A DNA stretch of 56,334 bases, taken from Planctomycetia bacterium. GTDB taxonomy: Bacteria; Planctomycetota; Planctomycetia; Pirellulales; Thermoguttaceae. Positions within the stretch are counted from its first letter, which is position 1, and each line of letters begins with the position of its first letter. The stretch lies in assembly GCA_030539295.1 (NCBI GenBank), contig JAUNSJ010000024.1, positions 1-56,334 on the forward strand. Direction: 5' to 3'. Shown piece after piece: positions 25,436-31,792 of this stretch. The translations under genes and the position numbers were made by a program. Below the pieces are notes generated by a model, which ran no database searches, was not told the origin of the DNA, and saw only the letters and a program-made list of their open reading frames with translations.

Positions 25436-26959
25436 GTGATACTGCTCATGCTCTGGACGGCGATTTTTCTTTTTTGCGGAATTTTTGCAAGTAAAATATC
25501 GTCGTTTTTAAAGATACCTATCTTAATTGTCTTCCTCGCGATCGGCATGCTGGCCGGCTCGGAAGGAATCGTTGGTATTGAGTACGACAATTTTACCTAT
25601 GCCTGTAACCTTGGCACGATTGCCCTGGCATTTATCCTGTATTCCGGCGGGTACGATACAAGCTGGTCAGACGTAAAGTCCGTATTGGGCCGTGGCACGT
25701 TTTTAGCCAGTTTTGGCGTACTGGCCACGGCCGTTCTGCTCGGCGGGTTCGCCGCCTGGTATTTGAACGTACCCTTGGTCTGGGGACTACTCCTGGGTTC
25801 TGTCATATCCTCGACGGATGCGGCGGCGGTTTTTGCCGTCTTTCGGTCGAAAAATTTCGGACTCAAGGGGAAACTGCGCCCGCTCCTGGAATATGAATCG
25901 GGCAGTAACGACCCCATGGCCGCGTTCCTGACCGTGTTTATGATTAGTATGGTGCAGAATTCAGGCGGCTCCTGGTTCATGATCCTGCCCATGTTCGCGC
26001 TGCGCATGTCCGTGGGAATCGGCATGGGTATTCTGGTCGCTCGGGTTATGATTTGGCTTTACAACCACTTGAACCTGGAATACGAAGGCCTCTATTACGT
26101 CATAGGAATAGCAACTGTTCTGCTGACCTTTAGCCTTGCGGAGCTGTGCCGAGGGAACGGTTTTATGGCCGTCTATGTTTGCGGATTGGTTATGGGCAAT
26201 GGCCGATTCGTCTATAAACATGGCCTGGCCCGATTCAACGACGGCCTGGCCTGGCTCATGCAGGTAAGCATCTTCCTCGTTTTAGGCCTGTTGGTCTTTC
26301 CGAGTCTGCTCGTGCAATACTGGTTGGAAGGCATGGTTATAAGCCTCGTCCTCATGCTGGTGGTGCGTCCGATTGTCGTTTACGGATGTCTGTTGGGGTC
26401 AAGGTTTAACTGGAAGGAAAAACTCCTGGTAACCTGGGGTGGTTTTCGCGGGGCGGCCCCGATCGTACTGGCCACCTTTCCCGCTATTGCCGGTGTCGAA
26501 GATTCCGTTAAGATGTTCCACATTGTGTTCTTTGCCGTCTTGTCCTCCATTGTCATTCAGGGCAAGACCCTCTTGCCACTGGCTCAATATCTGAAGTTGG
26601 ATAAAGTCGACAATGAACGCCTGCGTGCCCCCATCGAATTTGAAGAAACGGGGAATTCAAAAGCTCGTATGTATGAGTTTCACGTGCAAAGCACGACTCA
26701 TATCGCCGGTAAAACCTTAGCGGAGCTCGCCTTACCCGACGATACACTCGTACTCCTCATTCGCAGGAACAATCGGTTTATCGTCCCCAAAGGCAAAACC
26801 ATCATCGAGCCCGACGACGACCTCCTCGTCTTCTACGACCCCATTGCCTATCCCGAAGTTGACTCTATTCTGACCGCTAAGAAGAGCGACGGGAGTGACA
26901 AGAGCGTCAGAGCCGCGCTTCCCGATCAAGAGGAGTCGCGTTTGGGAGACAGAGAATAA
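25436..26959 (+). CDS. Potassium/proton antiporter, CPA1/NhaP2-type with TrkA-C domain
   Basis: A 507-residue inner-membrane protein. The GTG start at 25436 is preceded by AGGAAAGGAG. About 12 hydrophobic segments span residues 1-390, including GSVISSTDAAAVFAVFRS, the conserved Asp-containing TM5 motif of cation/proton antiporters, and GGFRGAAPIVLATFP. Residues 415-480 form an RCK_C/TrkA-C ligand-binding domain (KTLAELALPDDTLVLLIRR). This matches the NhaP2/CvrA group that exports potassium in exchange for protons. It follows tatA by 26 bases and is closed by a terminator. Confidence 0.88.
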   Translation: MILLMLWTAIFLFCGIFASKISSFLKIPILIVFLAIGMLAGSEGIVGIEYDNFTYACNLGTIALAFILYSGGYDTSWSDVKSVLGRGTFLASFGVLATAVLLGGFAAWYLNVPLVWGLLLGSVISSTDAAAVFAVFRSKNFGLKGKLRPLLEYESGSNDPMAAFLTVFMISMVQNSGGSWFMILPMFALRMSVGIGMGILVARVMIWLYNHLNLEYEGLYYVIGIATVLLTFSLAELCRGNGFMAVYVCGLVMGNGRFVYKHGLARFNDGLAWLMQVSIFLVLGLLVFPSLLVQYWLEGMVISLVLMLVVRPIVVYGCLLGSRFNWKEKLLVTWGGFRGAAPIVLATFPAIAGVEDSVKMFHIVFFAVLSSIVIQGKTLLPLAQYLKLDKVDNERLRAPIEFEETGNSKARMYEFHVQSTTHIAGKTLAELALPDDTLVLLIRRNNRFIVPKGKTIIEPDDDLLVFYDPIAYPEVDSILTAKKSDGSDKSVRAALPDQEESRLGDRE

Positions 26960-26963
26960 GGGT

Positions 26964-26993
26964 GCAATCCGGGCTCGTCCGGATTGCCGTTTT
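26964..26993 (+). terminator. Intrinsic terminator of the antiporter gene
   Basis: GCAATCCGG (26964-26972) pairs perfectly with CCGGATTGC (26979-26987) over a six-base loop and is followed by CGTTTT. It starts five bases after the stop codon. Confidence 0.8.
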
Positions 26994-27025
26994 AAATTAA
27001 TGAGTAATTTAATGTAACAGGTATA

Positions 27026-28051
27026 ATGAATATGTCGTTAATGACTTCAATGTTTTTTTTACTCGTAGGGGCTGCGGTCCTGATTACAGGAGGCGAAATC
27101 CTTGTTCGCGGTGCCGTCCGCTTTGCCTCCTTGTTCAAAATTCCTCCACTCATTATTGGCTTGACCATCGTTGCCATATGCACCAGTGCGCCGGAAATGG
27201 CCGTCTCACTCGTCGGCATACTCGGCAAGTCGGCCAGTGCTGATATCGCCGTCGGAAACGTCGTTGGCAGTAATATCTACAATATGCTGTTCATACTCGG
27301 ACTGACCGCGCTTTACCGCCCCCTCGGTATTTCCTCCGTCCTGGTCAAGCGTGAGATTCCCTTTCTCATCGTCGTTTCTTTGGCTACCTGGCTGCTCGCC
27401 TGGATCACAACTCGGGCAACAGAAGGCGGACTTTTACACGCCTTTCCGCAGTGGGGAGGCTTCCTCTTTATTGCGGCTTTTATTGGCTACATGATTTGGA
27501 CCATTCGAGCCGTCCGCAAAAACAGTAATGATGCCATGGCCCAAGATTTGGCGGATCAGCAGGTTACCGTTCCGGTTCAGACAAGTCTGGTTAAGGGAAC
27601 AATCATTTCCCTTGTCCTGATTGCCGTGGGACTGGCCCTGTTAATTTGGGGCTCCAATATGTTCGTCGACGGCGCTGTTGGCGTTGCGACGCTCATGGGC
27701 GTCAGTGAGCTGGTTATAAGCCTGACCGTACTCGCTGCTGGCACGTCCCTGCCGGAACTGGTCGTCAGTCTCATTGCCGCCATACAGGGCAAGCAGGATA
27801 TTGCCATTGGAAATATCATCGGGAGCAATACGTTCAACCTATTGGGCATTCTCGGTCTTTCATCGGCCCTGGTCCCCGGCGGCCTGACCCTGTCGCGTCA
27901 GGCGTTCGTCCTCGACATCCCCATTATGATTGCCGTTGCAATCGTGGGCGGCGTTCTCTGTATAACTGGCAGAAAACTGAGTCGCTGGGAAGGGGCCGTC
28001 CTCCTGCTCGGCTACGCCTTCTACGTCTACTACCTTTTCCGTTTCTGTTAA
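27026..28051 (+). CDS. Calcium/sodium antiporter, CaCA family (YrbG-like)
   Basis: A 341-residue inner-membrane exchanger. The two alpha-repeats that define the family are clear: ICTSAPEMAVSLVGIL with IAVGNVVGSNIYNMLF in the first half, and LAAGTSLPELVVSLIAA with IAIGNIIGSNTFNLL in the second, each carrying the ion-binding Glu and GSN. It follows the terminator of the previous gene by 32 bases. The last 11 codons lie in the 187-bp direct repeat, so a detached copy of the C-terminus (AFYVYYLFRFC and stop) recurs at 31539-31574. The gene itself is complete. Confidence 0.92.
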   Translation: MNMSLMTSMFFLLVGAAVLITGGEILVRGAVRFASLFKIPPLIIGLTIVAICTSAPEMAVSLVGILGKSASADIAVGNVVGSNIYNMLFILGLTALYRPLGISSVLVKREIPFLIVVSLATWLLAWITTRATEGGLLHAFPQWGGFLFIAAFIGYMIWTIRAVRKNSNDAMAQDLADQQVTVPVQTSLVKGTIISLVLIAVGLALLIWGSNMFVDGAVGVATLMGVSELVISLTVLAAGTSLPELVVSLIAAIQGKQDIAIGNIIGSNTFNLLGILGLSSALVPGGLTLSRQAFVLDIPIMIAVAIVGGVLCITGRKLSRWEGAVLLLGYAFYVYYLFRFC

Positions 28052-28202
28052 AATCATTTATTGGTTGCGTTTACCCCCATCGGCCTCGCCTTGCCGTTTA
28101 CTGCACTTCGTGTCCTGACAACACGAGCAGGCACAACCGGCACAGCCTGTGGGGGTCCCGCTGGCCACGCCAGAGAAAAATCTCATAGCCCGCCTGACGA
28201 GA
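28016..28202 (+). repeat. 187-bp direct repeat, left copy
   Basis: Identical base for base to 31539-31725. It contains the last 11 codons of the calcium/sodium antiporter, the six-base convergent gap, and the last 48 codons of the FeoB-associated Cys-rich gene (minus strand). It forms the left edge of the 3.3-kb insert. Confidence 0.97.
28058..28202 (-). pseudogene. Truncated copy of the FeoB-associated Cys-rich protein gene
   Basis: This carries the C-terminal 48 codons of the gene at 31581-31772, including RRAMRFFSGVASGTPTGC and the Cys-rich tail. It lacks the start codon and the membrane segment because the repeat ends at 28202. An open frame continues upstream to 28279 with unrelated residues, but no ribosome-binding site supports expression. 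Confidence 0.85.
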
Positions 28203-28243
28203 AGTAAGCACGCATCTTCAATGGTGTAGGTTTTTACGTCGCC

Positions 28244-28351
28244 ATGAAATTTATTGATGACTGTTTGGAATCTTCGCAACGGAACAACATTCCTGATTTG
28301 AGCAAAACGATTTATTATCGAACAGAACCTGCCTCCGGCTTGAAATTCTAG
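28244..28351 (+). pseudogene. Possible gene remnant (35 codons)
   Basis: A short frame, MKFIDDCLESSQRNN and on to ASGLKF, sits just inside the island. The frame is open back to 28208 but has no ribosome-binding site. It resembles the tail of a displaced gene more than an independent peptide. The rest of 28352-28490 is A+T-rich with no coding signal. Confidence 0.25.
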
Positions 28352-28493
28352 TCGATACAGGTTCCATTATCGCGTAATTACCACCTCTACGAAGGTTATC
28401 TCGCGTTTTGATTATCGCTATTGGACACAGGTGATTTTCTTCGATTATTTTCGCCGTTTTTTTGATTTTTCCCCGTTTTTGAAGACAATCCCC

Positions 28494-28522
28494 TTGTATT
28501 TGATTATGGAATGGAATATACT
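28494..28522 (+). promoter_or_regulatory. Promoter of the immunity-like cassette
   Basis: TTGTAT (28494-28499) and TATACT (28517-28522) are separated by 17 bases. The first start codon downstream is at 28597. A short inverted repeat GGACG/CGTCC (28531-28548) lies in the leader. Confidence 0.65.
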
Positions 28523-28596
28523 CTTTTTATGGACGTTTTTTCTCGTCCCTTATAAAGAATTTCGTTAAAAAAACATTTACCAATAAAAGGACTAAA

Positions 28597-28695
28597 ATGT
28601 CCGTACTTGACTATTTTGGGCCCCTGTCCGCTCCCCGTCACCCACAGTTCGTGGCAGAAAGCCTTGAACAGAGAGGCAATAGAGGTAATAAATGA
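28597..28695 (+). CDS. 32-residue leader or toxin-tail peptide
   Basis: The frame starts ATG with AAAAGG seven bases upstream and reads MSVLDYFGPLSAPRHPQF through to GNRGNK. Its TGA overlaps the ATG of the next gene in an ATGA junction, the usual sign of translational coupling. It could be a coupled leader peptide, or the remaining tail of a toxin domain fused to a new start. Part of its DNA (28613-28663) recurs in diverged form upstream of the permease gene, where the frame is not fully kept, which argues that the repeat acts at DNA level. Function unknown. Confidence 0.4.
   Translation: MSVLDYFGPLSAPRHPQFVAESLEQRGNRGNK
28613..28663 (+). repeat. Degenerate 51-bp direct repeat, left copy
   Basis: Shares the blocks ATTTTGGG-Y-CC, CGCTCCCC-GTCA and CGTGGCAGA-R-AGCC, in the same order and nearly the same spacing, with 29934-29984. 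The two copies bracket the A+T-rich immunity-like cassette. Confidence 0.6.
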
Positions 28696-28979
28696 ATGTA
28701 AAAGAACTCAAAGAGGCACTTTTAGAAACTAATGTTCCATTACATGCCTATACGATATTAGGAAATAATAACGTCGGTATATCCCCGCTTGGAGCAGTTT
28801 CACTGGAGTTTAACAAACGAAAAAAAACCTGGGAATTGATTATAATCGAGAGAGGGTCCAGGTATTTAGAAGAAGAATATGAAAGTGAAGAAGAGGCTTG
28901 CAATGCATTGTATAGTACATTAGTCAAATATTGCACTAACCTCAAAACATATGATGGCAAGCCGGTTACTGGCCGATGA
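28692..28979 (+). CDS. Imm59-like immunity protein (putative)
   Basis: A 95-residue soluble, acidic protein. The pattern WELIIIERGSRYLEEEYESE followed by EEACNALYSTL recalls small immunity proteins of the Imm59 type, in which an ERG motif precedes a helix beginning with SEEEAC. Such proteins neutralise toxin domains of polymorphic toxins in the cytoplasm of kin cells. It is translationally coupled to the upstream 32-codon frame and overlaps a 49-codon frame downstream. Codons are much richer in A and T than in flanking genes, which suggests acquisition. No complete toxin gene is present, so it would be an orphan. The family call is from memory of sequence patterns. Confidence 0.5.
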   Translation: MNVKELKEALLETNVPLHAYTILGNNNVGISPLGAVSLEFNKRKKTWELIIIERGSRYLEEEYESEEEACNALYSTLVKYCTNLKTYDGKPVTGR

Positions 28980-29100
28980 ATGCGACCAGTTTTCCGGTTC
29001 CATAATAACTGAAGTTTATTCAAGACCTGATCTGGCTGGTAAATTTCCCAATTTTGGAAAAGATATTGACGATTGGTTAAGTTCCCTTGGAAGAAAATGA
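28951..29100 (+). pseudogene. Probable C-terminal remnant of a toxin domain (49 codons)
   Basis: A frame opening with two ATG codons inside the 3' end of the previous gene reads MMASRLLADECDQFSG, then IITEVYSRPDLAGKF and DIDDWLSSLGRK. It ends 14 bases before the start of the double-CXXCG gene. The amino-acid pattern looks like a folded C-terminal segment, and the position directly before an immunity gene is where a toxin's 3' end is expected. No ribosome-binding site precedes it. It may instead be a small coupled gene. Confidence 0.4.
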
Positions 29101-29114
29101 AAATGGAGGATTCA

Positions 29115-29810
29115 ATGCAATTTTACTTACTAACAAGTGAAAAAGATAAAAGATCATATCATCCTTTGTATGTCTGGTATTCAGAAAAATATAGAACACA
29201 GGTTACAAATCCCCTGCCACGTTGTCCGGAATGTGGAAGATCATTGGGATATAAATTTAAGCCGCCCTATTTTGTTGATCTTGAAGTTTATAAGAATTAT
29301 TACGCAGACGTAACTCCTACAATTTCGGGACAATTGTTTGTTTCACAATCGTTTAAAGATTGTTATGAAAAATCCGGGTTGACAGGGCTCGTAGCGATTA
29401 ATCCAGTTACTGTTAGCACTTTTAAGCAAAAGGGCCCAGCCAAAAGAGCCAAATTGCCCCCATTGCCGAACTTCTACATCGCCGATCCCCAACCACTTGG
29501 ATTGGCGACCGATCATGAACTTTCCTCTACAGAATTTTACATTGGAGACGAACCGACTTGTAAGTATTGTCGTTTTGGTGGGACAATGCGATATAAAAAA
29601 ATAATTTTGGATGATACAAATTGGAAAGGCGACGATATTTTCAGATTGTTGAGTATTGGTGGAGAAATCGCGGTGGATCAGAAATTTAAAGAATGGTATG
29701 ACGCAAATAAGTTTACTGGATGTACGTTTACGCCTACAGAAGAAGATTCATGTGATTTTGTTCCTGGAAAAACTCCTCAACAATATTACGATCAACACTT
29801 TAAAAAATAA
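29115..29810 (+). CDS. Double-CXXCG motif immunity-like protein (SitI6-like, putative)
   Basis: A 231-residue soluble protein. The ATG at 29115 has GGAGG five bases upstream, so it is preferred over the three earlier start codons. Near residue 36 it has RCPECGRSLG and near 154 PTCKYCRFGG, two zinc-type knuckles. Each half ends in a similar element: LFVSQSFKDCYEKSGLTGLV and IAVDQKFKEWYDANKFTGC, showing an internal duplication. This is the layout of the double-CXXCG family described in myxobacteria, some members of which (SitI6) protect against Sit toxins. Strong A+T bias marks it as foreign. The toxin partner is absent apart from the short frame upstream. Confidence 0.6.
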   Translation: MQFYLLTSEKDKRSYHPLYVWYSEKYRTQVTNPLPRCPECGRSLGYKFKPPYFVDLEVYKNYYADVTPTISGQLFVSQSFKDCYEKSGLTGLVAINPVTVSTFKQKGPAKRAKLPPLPNFYIADPQPLGLATDHELSSTEFYIGDEPTCKYCRFGGTMRYKKIILDDTNWKGDDIFRLLSIGGEIAVDQKFKEWYDANKFTGCTFTPTEEDSCDFVPGKTPQQYYDQHFKK

Positions 29811-29933
29811 CCATTATCTACCGCTGCAGGTATCCAAAGTTTTTTTCAAGTGTAGGGATCGAAAGAGAATGACCAGCTGTCGGGGACGACTTTGTTGTTA
29901 TCCATGACGAGCCCTCAAACAGCCGGGTCGGCG

Positions 29934-29984
29934 ATTTTGGGTCCTGTTTTCGCTCCCCCGTCATTTATATCGTGGCAGAGAGCC
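29934..29984 (+). repeat. Degenerate 51-bp direct repeat, right copy
   Basis: Matches 28613-28663 in three blocks. It lies 52 bases before the permease start codon. With its partner it defines an inner cassette of about 1.3 kb nested in the larger island. The rest of 29811-30035 shows no gene. Confidence 0.6.
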
Positions 29985-30035
29985 ATTTTCAGAAACAACA
30001 AGCAGTACAAAAAATTGCAGGAGTGGAGAATAATA

Positions 30036-31505
30036 ATGTCCAAACAAAATTTACCAGATTACGTGGCCTCAGCCACACCCAATCCCGTGGCAAATCGCGT
30101 CGGCTGGCTCACAACGACGGCCGCCTCTTACGCTGGCATCATGCTTTGGTTTGTCTTTTGGCAGGCAGTGCCCAACGGCGGTAGTGATTTATCAGGAGGA
30201 ACTCTTGCCTGCGGATTACCTCTGGCAATTTTATCTCTCGTCCTGGCCGCGTTCATTTGCTACTCCTGTTACTATCTGGTACCCGGAATGCTGGGGATGA
30301 AAACGGGCCTTCCCCTCTACATTGTTGGTACTTCAACCTATGGAGTGACCGGAGGCTTTTTTATGCCCGGATTCCTCATGGGGCTTCTGCAATTCGGATG
30401 GCTTGCGGTCAATTCATATTTCGTCGGCCTCCTCCTGGCAGCCATTTTTGGCGGCAGCCCGCATGAAACACTGCACTTTACATTGGCTGTATTATGGGCT
30501 ATAGGAGCAGGCTGGATCGGTTTAAATGGCATTCGTTATGTCGGCCTTTTCGCTTCCTATATACCTGTTCTGCCCTTGTTTGTCCTGGCTTTTCTGTTGT
30601 ACAAAACCTTACCACATATAAATAATTTTAATTTGGACCTGGTTATACAGGCATCGCAAACGACGAATAATCCTCCTGTTCTGTATGGTTCGCAATTTTT
30701 GGGTGTCCTGACTTTAATGGGCGCTTACGTGGTAGGCTTTTTTGCCACGGCAGGCGCGGCAGGCTGTGATTTTGGCATGAACAACAAAGATGCAAAAGCC
30801 GTTCGCTGGGGAGGGCTGGTCGGCGTCTTTGGCGTAACGGTCTTAACGGGAACCTGTTCCCTCCTCATTGTGTGTGGTGCCTGGGGCATGCCCGAATTTC
30901 GAGAGGCAATTATCGGACTGGCGAACAAGTCCAACGCGACCCTTCTCAATCCGGTTGACTTGATTGCCCTTATTGCCGGTGAACAATGGAAAAATATTCT
31001 AATGTTCCTTTTGGTAATATCCGCATTTCCTTCTGCCTGTTTTTCTACATTGATCGCGTCGAACTCATTTAAAACGACCCTTCCCAAAGTGAATCCGTAT
31101 CTGTCGTGCGGGCTGGGTGTTTTTGCGGCGTGCATGCTCGTCCTTACGACTCTGGCGGGTCGGGCAGGTGATGTTTTTACAGTCATAGGGGCAGCCTTCG
31201 GCCCGGTTTGCGGCTCCATGATGGCCGATTATATACTCGCCGGTTACCGCTGGGCAGGGCCTCGCGCCGGGTTTAATCCCGCAGGATGGCTCGCCTGGCT
31301 CCTTGGACTGGCCACCGGAAGTATTACATTACTCGCCAAAATGTTTGGCTTTACACTTCCTTTTGTTATTCCCTGTCCGCCTGTTGCCGCCTTTTTGGTA
31401 GGTTTGTGTTTCTATTTCCTGTTCGCGTCACTCGGCCTGCAATCTCAAGTCTTGAACATGCCGCAACGCATTGATCAGAACGACTCGTCAACGATTTCTG
31501 AATGA
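30036..31505 (+). CDS. NCS1-family cytosine/purine permease
   Basis: A 489-residue inner-membrane transporter with about 12 hydrophobic segments. The ATG at 30036 follows GCAGGAG; the longer frame from 29892 reads through the degenerate repeat and is rejected. The N-terminal VANRVGWLTTTAASYAGIMLW and the segment AAGCDFGMNNKDAKAVRWGG resemble the substrate-binding helices of CodB-type cytosine permeases. Composition is closer to the host than that of the two genes before it. It is the last gene in the island and ends 33 bases before the right 187-bp repeat. No deaminase gene is linked. Confidence 0.82.
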   Translation: MSKQNLPDYVASATPNPVANRVGWLTTTAASYAGIMLWFVFWQAVPNGGSDLSGGTLACGLPLAILSLVLAAFICYSCYYLVPGMLGMKTGLPLYIVGTSTYGVTGGFFMPGFLMGLLQFGWLAVNSYFVGLLLAAIFGGSPHETLHFTLAVLWAIGAGWIGLNGIRYVGLFASYIPVLPLFVLAFLLYKTLPHINNFNLDLVIQASQTTNNPPVLYGSQFLGVLTLMGAYVVGFFATAGAAGCDFGMNNKDAKAVRWGGLVGVFGVTVLTGTCSLLIVCGAWGMPEFREAIIGLANKSNATLLNPVDLIALIAGEQWKNILMFLLVISAFPSACFSTLIASNSFKTTLPKVNPYLSCGLGVFAACMLVLTTLAGRAGDVFTVIGAAFGPVCGSMMADYILAGYRWAGPRAGFNPAGWLAWLLGLATGSITLLAKMFGFTLPFVIPCPPVAAFLVGLCFYFLFASLGLQSQVLNMPQRIDQNDSSTISE

Positions 31506-31538
31506 CCCGTTAAGAAGAGGGCACACACCTAAGGGAAT

Positions 31539-31725
31539 GCCTTCTACGTCTACTACCTTTTCCGTTTCTGTTAAAATCATTTATTGGTTGCGTTTACCCC
31601 CATCGGCCTCGCCTTGCCGTTTACTGCACTTCGTGTCCTGACAACACGAGCAGGCACAACCGGCACAGCCTGTGGGGGTCCCGCTGGCCACGCCAGAGAA
31701 AAATCTCATAGCCCGCCTGACGAGA
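31539..31725 (+). repeat. 187-bp direct repeat, right copy
   Basis: Identical to 28016-28202. Its first 36 bases are a detached end of the antiporter gene, including the stop codon. The rest is the functional 3' part of the Cys-rich gene at 31581-31772. Confidence 0.97.
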
Positions 31726-31772
31726 TAGATTGCCGCAAGCAGAACACAAATTCCTACAATAAGAATATCCAT
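31581..31772 (-). CDS. FeoB-associated Cys-rich membrane protein
   Basis: A 63-residue peptide with one N-terminal membrane helix (MDILIVGICVLLAAIYLV) and a cytoplasmic tail GCAGCACSCCQDTKC with six cysteines and a basic end. Small Cys-rich peptides of this type are encoded next to feoB in many bacteria and are thought to assist ferrous-iron handling, like FeoC. It starts 20 bases after feoB. Its last 48 codons belong to the 187-bp repeat, so a headless copy exists at 28058-28202. Confidence 0.88.
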   Translation of the reverse strand: MDILIVGICVLLAAIYLVRRAMRFFSGVASGTPTGCAGCACSCCQDTKCSKRQGEADGGKRNQ

Positions 31773-31792
31773 TATACCATGCCTCCCTTTGC

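Larger units (their letters stand above)
28203..31538 (+). mobile_element. Putative integrated island bracketed by the 187-bp direct repeat
   Basis: 3,336 bases lie between the two perfect repeat copies, giving a 3,523-base unit. Contents from left to right: a possible gene remnant, a promoter, an A+T-rich cassette with two immunity-like genes and small tail-like frames, then an NCS1 permease of composition closer to the host. No integrase or transposase gene is present, and the repeat is far too long to be a transposase target-site duplication. The simplest reading is integration of a circle by homologous recombination, or a duplication formed during break repair. The mobile nature is inference; the repeats are observed. 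Confidence 0.5.

Noticed and set aside
29892..30035. Longer N-terminus for the NCS1 permease
   Set aside because: It reads through the degenerate repeat and lacks a ribosome-binding site. The ATG at 30036 has one and starts at the family N-terminus.
28016..31725. Interpretation of the 187-bp repeats as transposon ends or target-site duplication
   Set aside because: They are direct, contain host gene ends, are far longer than known target duplications, and no transposase gene lies between them.
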